A stretch of DNA of 64,000 nt. It comes from Gymnogyps californianus. Its lineage: Eukaryota > Chordata > Aves > Accipitriformes > Cathartidae. The notes under the pieces are model-generated. The model ran no database searches and had not been told where the DNA came from. It saw only the letters and a program-made list of their open reading frames with translations. Below, piece by piece: positions 34,961 to 49,000 of this stretch. Each line of letters opens with the position of its first letter. Position 1 is the stretch's first letter. The stretch lies in NCBI RefSeq assembly GCF_018139145.2, contig NC_059478.1:1426001-1490000 (forward strand), written 5' to 3'. The position numbers were made by a program, and so were the translations under genes.

Positions 34961-35879
34961 TTTATGATATCCTACATTCTGATCTCCATATAGATTGTAC
35001 CACTAAAGGCATCCTGTTCAAACACTAGGGCACCTTAACAATTTATTAAATTACTGAGGAGAAAGAAGCTTCCATTGATTTTTTTTTGCAGTATATATTA
35101 GGAACTGATTTCTGATGATAGGGAACGCTGCATATGGAAATACAGCAGTCCAGCATGACTTCATAATTCTGTTAGTCTTTCTACAGATTTCTTGGAGAGA
35201 GAATGGAAATACTTTTGGAGATATTCTTAAGGAGAGAGAAAGAAGAGAGAGAGAAGGAAAAAAAGAAGATATTAAGACATTTTCTGATACAGGGAGATCA
35301 GAAGAAGGCATTGAATCTTGGCTCATTACATTGCAGAAATCTGCATGTGTTTAACAACTGTCAAAAAGGAAAAGTAAGAGAGCAAATGTCTGGAGTCACA
35401 GATTGGTACTTTGTTTTATCTTAAGTTTATATATGTTCATTGACATCTAGGTCCTTGATTCCAAAAGGCACTGAACCACATTTGACATCAACACAGATCC
35501 ACTGCCAGAAAGAGGGAAATGAAACCATGTGTCACCTTTGTAATACTGGCAAAAAATAAAACGTGTCTAAATATGCAAACATATGACTACTCTGCCATAG
35601 GGATGTGTTGATTAAGTTAAACCTCTCTTAACAGCAATAACACTGTCACGTGGCAGACAATGCAGACAATTTTGCAACACCACGTAAAATACATTATTTA
35701 ACTCAACAGTGGCCAGATTATGCTTTAAATAATCCTAATAAAAAAGACGTTTCCTACTAATATTTAGTAAGGAGTTAGGTTTGTCTGGTTTTATTCATAC
35801 AAGTATTCAATGTTAAAATTTTATTGAACAGAACTCTATATAGCTGTTAAATTGCAAAGATAAAACCTGGATTTTATGC
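34961..35879. other. Noncoding sequence with GA tract
   Basis: AT-rich DNA with a purine tract at 35229-35268 (GAGAGAAAGAAGAGAGAGAG). The 79- and 73-codon frames across it are by-products of stop-poor purine sequence. Confidence 0.5.
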
Positions 35880-35945
35880 AGCCCTGTAGCTCAGTGAATA
35901 CAGTGCAGCTATTGCTAGTAACAGGCTTTGGGCTCTGTACTAACT
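35880..35945 (+). ncRNA. tRNA-like relic / possible tRNA-derived SINE head
   Basis: TAGCTCAGTGA (35887-35897) matches the tRNA A-box consensus TRGYNNARNGG at 10 of 11 positions. GCTAGTAACAG (35914-35924) resembles a tRNA anticodon arm. A weak B-box-like GGCTCTGTAC starts at 35931, 44 bp from the A box, a normal tRNA spacing. The acceptor arms do not pair well, so it is not a working tRNA gene. It may be an old tRNA pseudogene or the head of a decayed SINE; no SINE tail is recognised. Confidence 0.35.
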
Positions 35946-38900
35946 TTGCAAGTACTCCAGACCAAGGTTGGTCAAGTTTTGTCTGAACCTACCTTGGCCT
36001 TCCTGGTACTCTGTTTTGGCTTGTTGAACTGTAACAACAGTGTTTCTAAAGACCAGGTGGTTATGCCCAATTTGTTTTACTTCATCTTTGTACGCCATAA
36101 CCACAATTTTTAGATAGACAGGAGTGACCAGGAGTCATTGTATGCTGAACACCATATTTATTGTCTCAGCCAACATATGGCAGCTTGAAAGAGAATGAAG
36201 ATGAGCAGGTCCAGGATGCAGGAATCTTTATTCCTACTCATAAGTATTTGAGAATCACAAATCGTAACAGCTATGTAACTAGTACTAATATATGTCTCTA
36301 ATAAAGAACAGCTTCACCTTTGTAATACAGAATATCATGTAAAATTGACAATGGAGGTTGTTTTTTGTATTTATTTGTTTTCTATATTAGCTTGACTTCT
36401 ATCTCAGTGCATGGGGATTTAGTTACCTTATAATGTCATTGTCTAGATTTACTCTGGAGAAAACTTCATTATTCACGAGAGTATTAAAAGTTTTCTCTGT
36501 TTACTATTGTCTTTACATGTCATTCAATGTTATCCTTTTTTTTATATTGTAAGAAAAAGTGTCTTTTTTTTAGAATTTGAAATTTCATACATCGTACCTC
36601 ATTTGTTTCTTAACCTCTCTGAAAACTAAATAAGCCTATTGCTTTTTCTTCCCATAATGAGAAGGTTTCCATGCTTTTCAGGATAATTTTTCTCTTCCTT
36701 AAAATCATAGCTCCTGAGGTGATGTCATTCTCTTCATTTACTACAATAATTACAGCATTGCTAAATACCTTGGCATTTTTAAACAATTCAATGGGTTTGC
36801 TTTTCTGCATTGGTATGGTATTTTAATCTACGGAACCTTCACATATTCTGGATTGCATTCTGGCACTGACCTACAGGCATTTTGTGTCTAAAGTTGCATT
36901 TGTTAAGAGGGTTTGTTTTCAAACAAAAAGTATATGCATGTACCTACACCGATGTGAATATTGCTGCTTATTCATCAGGTCCTAATAGATGCTATAGAAT
37001 AGCATATTATAGCATCGTCAGTCTGCTGCCTGTCCAGGGGTTAGGGATTATGGAGCCATGGAGGAACTGAGGACCCTCAAGGATCTTCAGACTAGCACTG
37101 CTGTCTGGAGACACTCATCATTTAGTCAAAATGTGTGTGGGGCTTAAATCTTAGGCTCTTGTTTGTGAATAACACGCACTATACTCAACAGTCAACTGCA
37201 GATTTCTTCTTAGCTTCAGTTAAGTCTTAAATCCATTAATATATGGATTCAGATTATATTCCAATATTGGAGGAGGACACACACAGTTATACAATGTGCC
37301 TTATTGTTCTGCAAACAATTTCATACTGAATCATATTCTGTTACTTTGATTAAGATAAATATCGCTACTCTTTTCTATGGGCCTACTTGCCTGGGAAGAT
37401 ATATTAGAGATTATTAAAAAAACTGCATGTGCCTACTGTAAATAAAAGAAAGTATATTTCCACTGGAGATCTTAAAACTGCAATCATCTAACTCTAACAT
37501 AAATTTTAATGCTACTTTAAAAATTCACATAGCAGAAAAAAAAAGTCTCAGTAGACATTTGCTCATCTGGTGTCAAAATTGGCAATTTTTGAGACAGAAT
37601 GGGGAGAAATAATCCATAAAGTTCAATCATTATTAGTTATCATGTGTTGTCAGAAACTGTCACATTGTGATTTACATAATGTTAATGGAATGTCATCACT
37701 GATACCGAGGTATCTAATAGCATTACAGAATAGTGCTACTAGTAAATTGCAAAATCTTGCCATCAAACATAAAAATGACAATTTTAATAGTAACATCAGA
37801 ATTTTAATGCCCTAAAATTAGTCTTCTTTCCAACAGCTTTCAGTGTGCTGTCTTATCAAGGAAATCACACTGCAATTAGCTTTCACTATGACTTGCACAA
37901 TGTCACAGTACAAATATTATCTTACCCTTCATGCTTACGATGCAACGTGCAATGCATTGATACTTGCTTTAAGCTTTAATTCACTTTTTTTCTTTTTTTT
38001 TCTTCCTGTCTATGAAGGCAGTCCTCCACTTACTGAGGAAGCAAATTACTTTTCCATTATAATGTAATGATGCAGGAGAGCGGTATTTTCTAACAATAAA
38101 AAATAAAGTGTAGCTGTCTTTCTGAGCAAGAGAGCACTTCACAACTATTTAAAAAAAAAAAAAAAAAGGAATTGAGGGGAACTATGCTATAAAGCAGAAT
38201 AAAATTAGCTTCCAGTGGATATCGTGATAAATAACGAATTAATACCGGAAAGAAATTTGCTGCTAAGGCTCCTGTTTCCGTTGCCTTTCACAAATCAGGT
38301 TTAGTAGCTCGAATTATGCCCAGCTTCGGGAAGCAGTAGAGATGAGTGGTGATGCATTTGTTCAGGGTAGTAGTCTGATGTTTATAATTCATTCAGCCTG
38401 AGAGTCACCACTTGTCCTTTTCAAACTTTTGCTTAAATTGATGATTTCAGAAATATTTAAACATATACCTTGAGCTAAAAACTGCTAAAGATAATGTTTA
38501 ATGACAGACAGGATTGCAAGTCAAAGTGGCAGGAAATAAATTTTCCTCAAGCAAAGCTACTGGGTTTTGTTAAGATTTAAAAAATATTGTCACTTGATCA
38601 TAAATATGTACGGTAAATGCTCTCTTGTCCTTCCAAAAAGGTAAAAGTTATCTTAAAGTCCTATTCGTTAGAAAAATTTTTCCAAGAGGTTTCTAAAAAA
38701 AGAGATGAAGACCACTTTCTGTATTTCTAGTAGCTTGACACTTCCACATTCACATTAAGATACAAGATTCAAGTCTCTCTTTTATTTCTTCTGCCTGTAA
38801 TTAATTATTTATACAGCTTGGAACAGAGACTGAAAGCAGCTCAGCTGAGAACAACAATAACATGGCACTAGGGCAAAATAAGTATTCAAAACTAGATTTC

Positions 38901-41900
38901 CCACAACACAGGGAAATGTCCTTTATTGCTACTGACTGTTGCATCCTGGCCTCTCCCTCTGCCTCTCGAAGTCACTCTCTCCTTCTCTCTTTTTTTTGAA
39001 ACTGAACCTAGTAATTTGAATGCCTAGAATTTTGAAAATCTAGATTATTGCAGGACACAATATAATTTTTGTTTAAAAATGAGCAACTTTCCACTTGAGA
39101 GAAATGTAAGTCTTCATAATTTTTTATATCCATGCATACCTATTGTTTAGTTTTAATGTCCCACATTGTCAGCTTTCACGTTGATGTGTTCTGCATTATT
39201 AAGGGGTAGGAAAAAAATCCAACAACTAAAACTGACGTTAGAGGTATACTCTGTTTTTAACACCTTTTTTCACATGGCATTGACCTTGAGCTAAAGGAAT
39301 GTCAATCGTAACCCATCATGCTGCAAGTGGCCTCTGTCCTACTGACAGTTTTACATAGCAGCTTGTCCCATTAAGAACCAGTTCAGAAATAGGTGAGCTG
39401 GGGACCCTTATGCTGGGGTGTGCCTTCCCAACCACAGCTGAAAAACTAACATAGTATCTTCTATATCCATACCTAGCAACGACTGGTCTTATCAGGTGAC
39501 ACAGCAAGAAATTAATTTTGTTTAATAGCACATTTTTATAGCTTCTGAGAAAACTATATGGGAACTTGGGGGAAAAAAAAAACCCAAACAAAACAAACCA
39601 CAAAACCAAAAATACCCCTAAATCCAAAATACTTCTCTCATCAATAATACATTTTGTTCAGCAATAAGATGACTTTCTGATGTAAGTGAGAACATCCCTG
39701 AAGAGGTTAATTTTAAAAGGTGTTTTCCCATCTGCATTTGATTAGTGGGCGTATTACAGAGTTCACAAAGAGCCTGACTGCACAGTGATCACGAAGATAT
39801 TTCTACATCAGGTGTCAGAAAAATTTCTATTTGTTCTCTGTCATCATCTCTTTACAATTATAATAAAAGTATAGCAGTTTTCTCTTGCAGTGAATCATTG
39901 GTAGTAATACTACCAAACTATTCAAGACAGCAGATGCAATAAAATGTACTTTTTTCCTCCTTAGAAAAAGTGTGAAATCTTCCGCATGACTTAAGCATTA
40001 TAAGACAGGAAGTGCATTTCATTGTAAAAGAAATCTAAATATTCAAGGCTAATGGAAAATCATTGTTAGTGCTAGCTTGATAGTAATTTTACTCTGTTGT
40101 GGCACCATTTAACAATCATGTGACTGTGATTAATGCAAAACAATGACATGGATCTAAGCCTGAATTGACTGACAATAGTCAGTTGAACAAAACAATGAAA
40201 TAAAAAATATTTCCTTGTGCATAATGCCAAATGTGTAGTTTAGAAAGATACATTTGGAAAATTACAACACATCTACATACAAAAGCATGATTTAGTGAAT
40301 CTACAGAATTTAGTTTAACCGCAGTAAACTCACTATTACATAACAATTTATCACATTTAATTAAGTATAGTCAACTGCATAAATATAAAATGGAAAACAC
40401 TAGGCTCGGATGAAGTTTTACAGAAAAAAAGCACAAGGAATCCCAAAAGATCATAAGACGTACAAGATATATGTGTTTGCCTTCTATTAATTCTACCAGG
40501 CTTTTGTCTTAGGAAAACTAAATTTATTAAAGTCATAATAGTTCTCACCTATGGCTTCTTCCCCTCCTTTTGTGTACACTTCATATGGCAATATTACTGA
40601 ATGCATACGATTACACAAAAAAGGAGCATGGATTTTTTGGGGGAGGAGGAGAATAAGGAAGGCACTTAAAAAACATGTTTGCTGGCTAATGGAATAGAAA
40701 TTTCTAGTCCAACATGCAGTCTTACATGAATACAGTTCTGTGCCATTTGGAAGACCTTGCATGATATGTATGATAATTTAACATCTTGCTTTTCTGGCAG
40801 ATTTCATCCACGTGATTTATAAAATAATGAAATAGTTGCAAATGAAATAATTCACAATTTCATTAAGATGTTAATTTCATTAAATGTTCATTACTTCTCC
40901 CCCCACCCCTGAAAAAATGAAATTAAATTGTTGGTACCAAATTCTAACCTTGTATAAAATATTATTAGAGTTCAGGAAGCAACAATGACTATACCACATA
41001 AAATAATCTAAGAAATATACATTGATACACTTGCTGTCACTTCTGGTCCATAAAATATGAATCCACTTTGTGCTCATGAGCTAATAAATGTGGTCAGGAC
41101 TTTGGAGCCACTACTTTTTTTACTCTTATTGCTTAATAGACTTTCTACTTATATATTCCCATTCAGCAGGCAAAGTACATTTCAGCTCTAAACTCTCATG
41201 CTTTGGAATTATATACTTCTTCATTATATCTTTAAAGCCCTTCCATGCTATTACTCTACTAATGCTAAATGCACAATGAACATTCAATTCTGTGTCTTTT
41301 TGCCAAGTGCCCTCTCTCTCCTCTTTCAGATAATTCATTAAACCCACATCTTCCAGGAATCCTTCCTACTTTGTTTTTTCTAATCATTAAATCTCTTCAT
41401 GCTTTTCGCTACTTTAAATCCTGTTCAAATCCCCATTCCCTCTCTATCATTAGGTGAAGCAGACTGCTTCTTGTAGCTTTGATTAAGGATAAAATGTAAA
41501 TCCCTCACCATGTGGAGCCTTTGTTTAAACAACCAGGAGGGAAAAAAAGAGATAGTTTTTCTCGTAGCTTGCAAAGTGAAAATATTTGGTCAGAGGAGTT
41601 CAGATAGACAGAAGGACCCTTGCTGATGGCTTCCCCAACCGTGGCTTCATGGGGGAATTATTTATTCCTAGTGTAATATTTATCATCTATCAAACTATGA
41701 ATAATTTGGCATTGCAAATTCTTCAAGAATCCCTTAGAAGTGCATTGATTAGAGCAGTAAATTGTTTTACTTCCTTGTTATATGCCCAGGTTTTTCCATG
41801 CATGTGCCTGTCATTACAGTCAAAATTTTGTTACAACTCAAAATTTTGTTACACGCAAAATGTTATCAATTTTATTTGTAGAGCTAAAAAATGATTGTTA

Positions 41901-44900
41901 GTCCAATTAATGTTCAGACTGTCTAAACAAAATTCAGTAGCTTTTATTTGTAGTTCAATTACAATGCTGTATGTTAGTTATTAGTACAGTTAAAGCTGAT
42001 ATGTAAAAACTTCCTGGCATCTGCCTCATTTCTCTGGTGTTTCATTCACCCTTCCAGTGCTCCTCAGAGCCCAAGGGCCACCACTTCCATCTTCCTCTAG
42101 GAGGATGCAGTGGGACAAGACATGGAGTTTACGAGTAATCAGAGTACCCAGCTCTCCTCTGGGAGGAAGCATGATGGTGGTGGTGGTGGTTTCTTCCTCC
42201 TCAGCCACGGGTATGCTTGGATTTAGACATTTTATTTACACATTCTGCTTCCTTTTCATTGACTTGGAACTAAAGTTCGAAAGTTGCAAAGTAGTCTTCC
42301 CCAGCCCAGTTAACACCGAGGGCTATTATTTGTTACCCAGTGACAACCTAGTTTTGCCTCACTTTTATTGTATGTGGTATTGGCAGAGCTGAAATAGCAT
42401 TAGTTAGGCAATAGCCACTTGTCCATATGCAAATGTTACCGCAGCTAAAAAATACTAAAAACAACTCAGTTGAAGGCAAACCCAGACAAGTCCAACGTGT
42501 GCACTGTCAGATCAATACAAAACCTGTGACCTCTTACTAGTCAGAGAAAAATCAGAATCACCAGGCTATATCCTATCCACTTGTCAATTCTATAGTGATG
42601 GAAAAAGGATTTATACACATATTTAGAACTTCTACACTTGACAATAGCAATGGCACACCTAAATTTGTATCTATGTCTATTCTGCACATATACGTGATCC
42701 TCTGATATCTAGGACACATCTTCCCAACCATATATGAGGGATAAAGTAACTTTGAAGATGTCACTTCCTTACTGTGTATCTCTCATTTCTTCTACAGGAT
42801 TCTCCTTTCCACAGCAATTCAAGAGAGGGAGAGAGATATTCTTTGCCTTGTAACCGCTTAGCATTTAGCAGGTGAGGAGTTCAAGTGAGCATGGTCCTGC
42901 TCCACTGCGGTCCTGTTCCTTGACAAGCTGAAATCAGTGGCATTGACTAAAGAAAGAAGTCCATGTCCCTCACACCTTAATGTATCACCGAGCCAGATGT
43001 AAGGCCATCAGGTCCAACAGTGAACTGGAAGGAAATAATATTTAAATAAAAGATTTAATAAGCTGGGCATGTCTGAGCCTCATTTATGGAAAAGAGGCAG
43101 GAAAAATGAGAAGGATTACAGTAATATCTCTCAAATACTATGAATGTAAAATGACAAATATCATTGATTTTTAACCCAGACTGGGAATTCATGTCATCCC
43201 CTTCACACTGAAAAATAGTATTACTTCTTCCACTAGATATTGTTGCTTCTTCCTTCATGCTGCTCTCATTTGAATAATCTTGTTCACCTGCAGCCCTCTT
43301 CTCTTTTTGTTTTAATCTCCTCAATGCAGGGTACTAACAATCTCTCCCCACCTCTGGTGATTTAATCACCCTGAACTATCTTTTATGACAAGTTCGACAA
43401 TGAGGTTATTGTTTGCATATTGATGATTTTGATGCTATACTAATGCTAAATATTGGTAAAAAATAGTGGTTTTTTAACATACTTCAGTCTATTATATAGG
43501 ACAACCTTCAATTCTAATGGCAATGCATTTTAAATTATTTCCATACCCTTATGTATATCCACAAATAATTACTAAATTGCTGTCAGTGGCAAGATAAAAA
43601 GACAACACATATTGTTGACAATAGCTACATAATTTACAAGTTTTCACTTTAGAAACTCCTTAAGCTTCTCTTAGCATTTTATACTACATAGGAAACATTT
43701 ACTATAATTCATTTCTTGGAGTTTTCCTTCTAAAACTTCCTACCTTACATTTTCCCACAGGAAATCACAAAGTCTATGTATTTAGTGATGTTTCCAGTCT
43801 GTCCTAGCCACAACTGAACATCACTGAAATTACAGCTGTGTTTCTTATACTGTTTCCTGTTACCTTCTCTCCTTTGTCTGGTTTTGTACCACTTCTTAAA
43901 TTTTATGGCTGTTAAGTTCTTTTTACCAGCTTATTAAGAAAGAGAAAATTGCTCTGTTTATGACCCTAGGACCTATGATATTCCATTAGTGACCTCCATC
44001 TTTATCAAATCGCTTCAAATGCTGAATATTGCAAAGCTTTAATATATAACATAGTAAGTTTTAGAAGCCTCTTTTGCCACTGAAGCTCCCTAAGTGGCTC
44101 TATACAGAAATCAGTGGTGAGGTTCCTTGGGGCACCAGCTCTGCTCTGACTGATTACTCTCTCTGCTCCACAGCAGTGGTCAGAGCTATTCCTGAGGTCA
44201 ACGGAGGGACCCAGGAATCTCCCAAGTGTGGTTCGTTTTGTTTCACTGCTAAATCTGAACTCCATGTAATGTCAAATAGCTTCAAATAAGTAAATTTGAT
44301 ATTAAACACTAAACCTCAACACATGAAATATCTAATGAACCCTTCAGAGAGTATTGGACCCTGATATTTGCAGGTTCTCACATCTGGTAGCATTTTGCTC
44401 TTTTCATTCTTTCCTTTTACAGTACCTCACCAGAAATGGCCTGGCTGCTCAACCTTCCTCAAACTCCTCATATCTTCAGTCTCTCAGGATGTTTGTTTGG
44501 AAATAACGATTGTATACAAATTCTTGGCAACAACGTCCTGGTCTACTATTATGGTCTGTTAAATTCAAATTCAATATTTTTATTTCTTAATTCTTCTTCT
44601 AGGATAATGGTTTTTATTACTGATAATCATAGGAGAAACATCAGGCAGCACAAATCAAGTATTACTATAATTATATCTTGCCATCAGCTGATGACAAAAC
44701 CATTTTCTGGCATCTGCCAATCTTTCACAGTTCTTTTTTGTTGAAAGACAAATTTAATTGTTCATCTTTTTTCAACTTATAACCTTTTCTAGCACATACA
44801 TTTGAATTTTTCAGCACACTTTTCACATCACTATACAAACATAAAAGAAACTTCATCAGGAGCTCATTACTACATAATAACTATAAATATAAAAATGAAA

Positions 44901-45990
44901 AAGTATTAACAATCCCAGATCTTGCCAAACAACCCCCCTTGTCAGATAAGAAATCTTAGTGGAGAAGAGACCTACAGTCATATAAAAGAAATTTCTTTTG
45001 TTGCTCTTAAGGGTTTCCCTTAAAAATGTTCAAAGTATTTCTTCTTTTCTTGTGAATAAGCTGTTCAACAAATAAAGTCTTCTGCCAGGAGCCAGGGAGC
45101 CAAATTTCCATTCCTCTGCCATTTACCTGCTGTATAATCTGAATAAATAATTTCACTGTGTTTCCTTTAAGGAAAAAAAAGTTTGTTTAAGGCTGAGAAC
45201 AGGGTATGAGAAATTAAGGAATTCAAGAAGGAACTAGAAAAAGACAGACCTCATTTTTCAGTGCAGGGATGAAGTTGGGGTCAAGCCACATGCTTTGAGC
45301 TGTGTAAGTTTTATTGTATTGTGTCTGAACCTGGCTGATAATTTTAGGTTTTTGTTCTCCTTTTGAACTTCCTCCCGTTACTCGTGCTGGAAAAGTAGAT
45401 CTTCTTTTCCATCTATATTTTTTGTCTAGACTAAATTTATGAAGAACTTTTCCTAAGACATTCCAGCTGACATAATTGATACTCTTTTACAGTGAAAGGT
45501 AACAGGACTCAGACGCTCAGTGATGATATTTACCCAAATAATTTTTAATATGTTCTTTGAAAATGTGCAAGTGAACACATTTTAATAGCAGAATTTAAAA
45601 TTTTAAGCAAGGTCTAAATTTGCCTGTCCTGTATAAAAATAATCAATCACAACTTCACAAGCCCAGCGGAGCTCTACGCTATCTTTTGGTAACTCTCAGT
45701 GAACAGGTTAACCAAACATTTAATTTTAAAGTTCCATCAGCTGAATTATTTCTATACTTACATGATTTCTGTACAAATACTTTTCAATTACATATATATA
45801 AAATCTGATGTTTGTAAGGCCACCTCTCTACTCTGTCCCTGATATTTACAGGATATGAAAATGAAAATATAATAACCCATATATATAAAGGTTTGCTAAT
45901 CTTTTCAGTACTAACTGATCTTCATTAAAAAAGGAGAGTCACACACAAAGGCCTTCCTTTCTAGAACTTCCTAAAATAGGTCAGCATTGT
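35946..45990. other. AT-rich noncoding sequence
   Basis: About 10 kb without a frame over 111 codons and without a recognisable domain. An A17 run starts at 38151. A 16-bp perfect direct repeat with 18-bp period lies at 41820-41835 and 41838-41853. A (GGT)n run lies near 42175-42192. The stretch 42020-42210 is locally GC-richer with open frames on both strands, but I cannot assign it. No gene is supported. Confidence 0.5.
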
Positions 45991-46063
45991 GAAAAAAAGG
46001 AAAAAAAAAGGAGAAAAAAAGAAAAAGGAAAAAAAAAGGAGAAAAAAAGAAAAAGAAAAAAAA
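45991..46063 (+). repeat. 73-bp purine tract with perfect 28-bp tandem duplication
   Basis: All 73 bases are A or G. The 28-bp unit GG-A9-GGAG-A7-G-A5 occurs at 45999-46026 and again, identical, at 46027-46054. The duplication is probably recent, given its identity. Such mirror-like purine runs can adopt triplex (H-DNA) structure. Confidence 0.85.
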
Positions 46064-49000
46064 CCCCAGCCTTCTGACAACAAAATGAGGTAGTAAAAAT
46101 TTAGACAGACAAAACCAACAGTCTTTAAGCCATTCCCTGTGTTCTTGAAAATTATATATGTAATCTGCAACTTCTGAGGGATTAAAATGAAGAGATGAAT
46201 AAATAGAAAAGGAAGTAGATTATGAGATTTCAATTCAAATCGAGCTGTACAGACACTTTCCAGACTTGCAAGATATAAAAAGAGAGCAAATCAATGTGTT
46301 GGATGTTTACTTGAGGCTATGTTGTCAAACCTCTCCTCTGTGTCCCAGGTATGAGGTTGTGCATAACTGCACAAGGAGAGCTCAGCCATGATTCCTCCTT
46401 TGCTCCTGAGAGTGCGAAGGGATTAATTTTTCTCCCCCTTTCCTGAACATGGCATATGCTTCAGTCCATACTGCCTCTGATATTCTTGCTAGCACACTGA
46501 GCAAGAAGCTAAAATACTATTTTTCTCTTTGTTGATTCATCTTGGAGGAAGAACATCTAGTATAACCTGCGATTGAGATACGGGGCAGGCTAAAGGGGGC
46601 TGCGCAGAGCAGAGTCTCATTAGGCATTAGCCACAGTCTGGCCCTTGTTTTTTGTTTCCTTTCCACGCTAAAGATTACGTTAGCAATAATAATAATTTTG
46701 TTGTTCTTGTTGCATGTGAGCCAATACTCGCATGCAAAACTTGCATCACAATTGAAAGTTGTTATTTTTCTATCTGGCCCTGGCAATTCCTATCTCATTA
46801 AAGAAAGGAATTGTCTTGTTAACTACACTGGAATAGGTCTCAGAACCAAACCTAAAGGATCAGTTTAATGTCCCAGCATTATCCATTTTTCCCATTGTTT
46901 AGTATTAAAGCTATTTGTGTGGAAGGGAAGCGTTTCCCTTTTCCTTCAATCCTGCTTTTCTTACTACTTAATCCTGCAAGAAAAATCAATTTTTCTATTG
47001 GCAGTATCAGTCTGTTAGCAAAAGAAAAAGAAAAATAAAAAGGGAGATAATGTTAGCAGTTTGACATAAAAACTTTCTATAACTGTGCAGGAGAAGATAA
47101 GTGTCATGGGGTGAAGCCTTTCTGAAAACGTCTCAGGTAGATGACATCTTGACTACATCTACCCCATTCTAACTCATTGGAAGATACTGGTGTGTACTGG
47201 GAAAACAACAAAGCAGAGATGATTACAAAGGTGAAGCTTGCCCAAAAGCTCTGGACTATATCTGCCATGATTTAGGGACGTGCTGGAAAGAAACAGATGC
47301 ACAGAACTGTTAAGCCCTTGTAACGCTTCTGAGGGAGGACACTAGACAGTGATACTGATCCAGGTAGAAAGCTGGTGAAATGGTGAAATAGTGAAATAGT
47401 GAAAACAGTAAATCCGCTTGGGGAATATCCATACATGGTTTTCTGACATCTTTTTAGTGTCTGAGCCTGCAGTGGGACTGTTACGTTCAGGGCCCAGGCC
47501 ACCAGCAAGGATTGGACACATCGAGCAGTTGGATGTGAATGTCCTGGTCCCCTGGGGTCCATGATTCTGGTCCTAACTGGGCTGGAGGAGCAGAGCCTGG
47601 GGTGGTGTGTGAACTGTGTGAATGTTGGAGAACAGAAGTCTTAGAATAGAAATTGTTATGCATCTGCAGTAACCCATCCTGCTTCACAAATAAACTTTAA
47701 ATGAGTTGTTCTTACAGCGGTTTCCACCATGACAAAAATAAAAAACCTTGTTTAAACAGTGATGAATCTGATAATTAAGGAGAAGGGAAATTAAAACTAT
47801 GTGTGAAAGTTAAAAGGATAAAGTAGGTATGTATGGAAGTCGAAAGTTTTAACCACTGTGAAAATCTCTTTTAGAAGGCTAATGGAAGCACTGCTGTGGA
47901 AGCTGAATCGGTGGGTTCATAGTCAAAGTGTTTACTGTAAACTTTATCTTGACCATCTGCCACCACTAATCAGATACAATTGGCACTTTTAGTTTGAAGG
48001 CACTCAAGACCTGAGATTCCTCTTGGATAGCAAGCATCTAAAAGTTTATCTGCATACAACACTTCATTTGGATTTGTTTACCTCCGAGGAAAACAAGATT
48101 AAGAATGAAGCATATGTTCTAGCAAACCACTGAATTAATTCTAGATGATAACATTGGAAACAATTTCCATTGGTAAAAATAAACCAGTGAAACAAATTCA
48201 GATTATGTTGAACAAGCAGATTCTTTTCTAGCTGCAATATTGTGCCTGCTAGCTTGGAGGGCAAGTAAAACAGACTTCAGCTCTCTCTCCTAACACTGGT
48301 TCAGGGTCTTACCTCCAAGAGTGTCAGAAATTCTATACTGAAACTAAATATCAAACAGCATGGTGTTGATTCACCATTTTCCTGCTTCTATTTTCTGGGA
48401 TTAGGCTCTGAAATGCAAAGGTGGTAAGTGAAAAGCTGCTCTGATTCCATAATTAGCACACTATGTCTAGCTTATATAACATTTTCCTACTCCCATTTTA
48501 AAAGACTGTATTAATCTTTTATCATGAGAAGTATTTACTGTATCTGTATTTTATTTAATTTATTACCTATAATGCAGTTGTATCTATTCACAAAAATGTG
48601 GTATTTTAATCACACAGAGAACAGATGTGGCATTTAGATTACTATTTCTTAGTTACTTACCTTTGTTGCCTACTTTCTGTCAGTTGCAGGTCTTATTTTG
48701 TCACAATATACTTGATAATTTTTTGTCCTGCTGTTGGGGTCTTTTTTGTTCTTTTGTTGTTGTTGTTCTTTTTTCTGTAAAAAAGCAAATGTTTTAAAGA
48801 CCAAAAAATGTGCACAAACCTTTTGGAAAGAGATGGTCTGACTGGAACTGCAACTCAGCAGCTTCCTTCAGGGAAGATGTCTGTCATATGCATTCCTCCT
48901 TGTGAGGTTATCTGTGATACAATATACAGTGCAAAAAAAAGAAAGAAGCCAAATTTTTGGGGAAAAGGTGGGCTTAATCAGTGAAAAAAAGAGGATCCTG

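Noticed and set aside
45961..46233. 90-codon minus-strand frame, phenylalanine-rich, as a membrane protein
   Set aside because: The Phe/Leu/Ser run is the translation of the purine tract's complementary strand.
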